Below are positions 17,267 through 19,912 of a stretch of 19,912 bases of DNA, piece by piece (the stretch's first letter is position 1; every line of letters begins with the position of its first letter). The stretch spans positions 30,377 through 50,288 of the forward strand of contig BRYA01000088.1 in the NCBI GenBank assembly GCA_030267965.1. The letters are read 5' to 3'. The notes beneath the pieces were generated by a model. It saw nothing but the letters and a program-made list of their open reading frames with translations. It ran no database searches and was not told the DNA's origin. This DNA comes from Triparma columacea (Eukaryota; Sar; Bolidophyceae; Parmales; Triparmaceae). The position numbers and the translations under genes were made by a program.

Positions 17267-19096
17267 ATGAGCAACCCTACAAATTGGTTCAGTAACCTTA
17301 TTAACAACTCTCGTGCAGCAGCAGCATCTAGAAACACGAATAACAACTCAGATGGAAGTGGGCCAAGTAATGCTGGTGGAACCTACCCGGGCCAAAGACA
17401 AACACAGGGCCCAGTTTCTGAGGCTATGGGGATAAATGAGGCTATGGAGAGGGTGAGTATGGTATACATATGCTGTATGTGTATGTAGATGTGTGTGCAT
17501 GTGATTTTGGAAGTATTTATTCAGAACATTTGAGAGTTCTCATTGACTCCCATTATACAAACCATCTTCTGTCCCATCTATACATCCATCTTCTAACACA
17601 CTATCCTATCTCCCTCCCTCCAGATCTTCCTAGCCCAGCAAGCCGCTGCTCTCGAGCGTTACAACAGGTCCACCGTAGACCCCAACCTCCGATCCCAGGT
17701 GGAGCTTGAGACCCAGCAGCGTCAGCAATCCCGTGCCACCGGTGTTCCCCCCCCATCCGCAGCAGCAACCCCTGGGGGAGGAGGAGGAGGTCTGATGAGT
17801 ATGTTAGGAAACATGATGGAGAACATGGCCGAGCGTGTCGTGCCTGTTGAAATCGGGGTCGAACAACAGGAGACAGGGCCACCACCGGCTAGCGAGAAGG
17901 TACTTAGGACCATACCTGAGATCGTGGTTGGGGAGGAGGACTTGGAGGACGAGGCTAATAGGGAATGCTGCGTATGCTTGGAGGAGGTGAGAAAAGGGAG
18001 GGGGGGAGGGAGGATTTGAAGAGATGGGACTTACTATGACGAGATTGCAAGCTTAGCAAGAACCAAGACCTCAAATATAGATTTCCACCTTCCCAAATTC
18101 TAACCCCCCTCCTTCCCCTCCCCTCCCCAGAACGCCATTGGTTCCACCGTAAAGCGTCTCCCCTGTGGTCATCTCTTCCACCCCACCTGCATAGACTCCT
18201 GGATAACCCACCACTGCACCTGTCCCGTTTGTCGTTACGAGCTCGACACCGACGACCCCACCTACAACCGTGGTCGTATCCTCCGGATGAAAGGCCGCCG
18301 TCCACGGTACCGTATTTACGAGCTAGAGAGAATGGGGGGTAAGGATATTGTGGGACTGGCGAGGGAATTAGGGGTGGACGTTAAGGGGTGCGTTGATAAG
18401 GGGGACATCGTTGATAGGATTGTAGGGAGTGGGAAGATTGACGTTATCAAAGGCGGGGGTAAGGGTAGGGCTTACACAATGGAGGAGATCGACGGGATGA
18501 AGGTTAAGGTGCTTAAGGGATTGTTGAGGGAGAGGGGGGTTAAGTGGAGGGAGGAGGATGTGGTGGAGAGGGGGGACCTTGTTAAGGTACTTGTCAATAG
18601 TGGGAGGGTGGAAATTATGGGGGGGGGAGAAGAGGAGGATATTATGGGCATTGATGATAGCGATGAGGAGGAGGAAGGGAAGAGGGAGGGGGAGGGGAAG
18701 GAAGAGGAGGAGGGAAAGGTGGGGGAGGGGTGGGTAGACGTAGCTGGGGAGGAAGTGGGGGGGGAGGAGGAGAAGGATGGGGAGGAGGAGGAGAAGGATG
18801 GGGAGGAGGAGGAGAAGGATGGGGAGGAGGAGGAGAAGAAGATGGGAACCGCGAAAAAAAATTGGGAGGAGGAGGAAGAGAAGGAGAGAGGGAGCAAGAG
18901 ATACAGGGAGGACAGCGGGGTTGAAGACGACCTAGGAAGCTCCGGGATAAAGAGGGAGGAACTGGCGGCAATGAGCGTCGGGGAGTTGAAGAGAATATGC
19001 AGGGAAGAGGGGATCGACGTTAGGGGAGTTGTGGAGAAGAAAGAGCTGGTTCAGAGGGTTGTCGACAGCGGGGTCGTACTAATTGCCGACTTTTAA
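17267..19096 (+). CDS. RING-H2 E3 ubiquitin ligase-like protein with three SAP-like segments
   Basis: Three exons: 17267-17452, 17624-17986, 18131-19096; 504 aa, both introns phase 0. After an Asn/Ser/Gly-rich N-terminus and a Gln-rich helix, the second intron splits a RING-H2 finger with ligands C177, C180, C195, H197, H200, C203, C214, C217 (CCVCLEE|NAIGSTVKRLPCGH). RING-H2 fingers recruit an E2 for ubiquitin transfer. Then follow SAP-like helix-turn-helix segments around DIVGLARELGVDVKG, KVLKGLLRERGVKW and ELKRICREEGIDVRG, each ending in [VI]V.SG or NSG. Segments two and three are separated by about 100 residues of Glu/Lys/Asp-rich sequence with EEEEKDG repeats. SAP motifs bind DNA or mediate chaperone-type contacts. 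The architecture suggests a nuclear ligase, but substrates are unknown. Confidence 0.85.
18761..18840 (+). repeat. Coding 21-bp repeat (EEEEKDG)
   Basis: At least three near-identical units encode EEEEKDG within the acidic linker of the RING-SAP protein, in a purine-only GGA/GAG stretch prone to slippage. Copy number probably varies. Confidence 0.85.
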
Positions 19097-19912
19097 ATTG
19101 CAGGGTCTGCAGGGTTGGTTTCACTTTGAACCTTTTACTATTTTTCTCTTTTCTGGACTTTCCTCTCCTTCTTCGAAATTCCGAAGTGGTACAGAGGGTT
19201 GTCGACGGGAGGGAGCGTAGGGCTCAATATGAGCCAAATACAGGTTGAGGGCTTGACAGGGTACAAAGGATCAAAGGTATGGCGGTAATCTTAAACGAAA
19301 CAAAGTGAGAGCCAAAGTTTATTGAGTTTGAATATTCGGCCCTGCAATTCGTTGAGTAATGCGTGCGGATTAGGGATGGGCTTGGTTTGGCTTGGGGGGT
19401 AGGGGGAAGCGGGGGGGGTTAGGGTTAGCAGAGAGCGAGTGTTAGGAAACTCATCCTTGTTGCCAGCCCGTCAAGCCCCCCCACGCAGAAGTCCTCAGCT
19501 TTGAACCACATTTTTAATTTTGGAAAATAACCAAGAATAGCGAAAACTTAGAGGTGAGGACGTACGAGGAGTGACTATTGTCGATTAATTGGCGCGTTTA
19601 ATGCATAAGAAACACAAATTTGGCCGTATATAGAAATTTCAGAAGAGTCCCCGAAACCAGTAAATTTCGGATCCAGGGATTATTCATCCTCATACGATTT
19701 CCGACGGGATTTTAGCTACGCTCCCGGGCCAACAGTACCCTACACCCGGAAATTTACGGAGATATTTTGACGAATATATCCCCCTTTATCCCTCACCAGC
19801 TCCCCCCCTTTCCCCCTCCCGTCCTCAGCCAAAGTAAACCCCAAGAATTAGCCCCTGTAAAAGCTTCGTTGAAGGTAAGAATGTGCATGGAGACCCAAGC
19901 TCGGGGGGGATG
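19097..19912. other. Region with no confident gene; one possible exon at the right edge
   Basis: About 800 nt after the RING-SAP stop. It contains a T-rich tract that fits a 3' UTR, a 20-bp near-copy of the RING-SAP coding end (19187-19207), a TTAGGGTTAG motif beside a G run (about 19418-19428), and AT-rich DNA. At 19829-19874 a stretch framed by a strong C/T-rich acceptor and a GTAAGA donor is open in one frame (QSKPQELAPVKASLK). It may be an exon of a plus-strand gene continuing to the right. No start codon could be linked to it. Confidence 0.45.

Noticed and set aside
18472..18971. Ser/Pro-rich minus-strand ORFs opposite the RING-SAP gene
   Set aside because: They arise from the reverse complement of the purine-rich acidic linker, with no start context and no domains.
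19418..19428. TTAGGGTTAG as a telomere or interstitial telomeric repeat
   Set aside because: Fewer than two full units, embedded in generic G-rich sequence. Chance is likely.
1..19912. CRISPR arrays, insertion sequences, tRNA or rRNA genes
   Set aside because: None seen. The repeats present are short tandem or coding repeats without spacers, no transposase-like protein is encoded, and I found no tRNA cloverleaf or B-box.

Overview
The window is nuclear DNA from a microbial eukaryote. Genes are broken by short spliceosomal introns (about 80-230 nt, GT..AG; donors mostly GTGAGN or GTAAGN). There are no operons or Shine-Dalgarno sites, and one gene encodes a mitochondrially targeted enzyme. The gene set suggests a stramenopile alga or relative, possibly with a flagellated stage: a GAF protein with WRKY19-type Cys/His repeats, LPLHIA-type ankyrin repeats, an RP2-like ARL3-GAP domain and an RIIa (flagellar-type) protein. 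That placement is inference. The sequence is rich in G and C homopolymers, and C-rich rather than U-rich tracts precede many 3' splice sites.

Layout from left to right: (1) minus, 5' part of a NAA35/Mak10-like NatC subunit running off the left edge; (2) minus, RP2/TBCC-domain protein with three C-terminal GWNPGAFAEP repeats; (3) plus, intronless secreted protein of unknown function with a Trp-rich repeat tail; (4) minus, small RIIa-domain protein; (5) plus, 975-aa tandem-GAF protein ending in six Cys/His repeats; (6) minus, propionyl-CoA carboxylase beta subunit, eight exons; (7) plus, ankyrin-WW protein; (8) minus, single-domain PDZ protein; (9) plus, glucose-6-phosphate dehydrogenase; (10) minus, sigma-like glutathione S-transferase; (11) plus, RING-H2 protein with three SAP-like segments. 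The last ~800 bases hold no confident gene, only one possible exon near the right edge.

From gene 2 onward the strands alternate strictly, so neighbours share either a divergent promoter (genes 2/3, 4/5, 6/7, 8/9, 10/11) or a convergent 3' region. Gaps are small: about 80 bp between the start codons of genes 6 and 7, 118 bp between the stops of genes 5 and 6. I see no single pathway. G6PD (NADPH supply) and GST (glutathione use) are adjacent and fit a redox theme. The RP2-like and RIIa genes fit a ciliary theme. Neither link is proven by position.

Most gene models were assembled by hand from splice signals, reading phase and family motifs. Multi-exon joins are strong where a conserved motif crosses the junction: G6PD RIDHYLGKE, PCCB MGAKGAVEIIF, GST FGGKAEAIRLL, the RP2 PIIE region and the RING domain. 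They are weaker for first exons. No clear new defence or mobile system was found. The most unusual items are domain combinations (genes 2, 3, 5, 11) and introns whose two ends are complementary.
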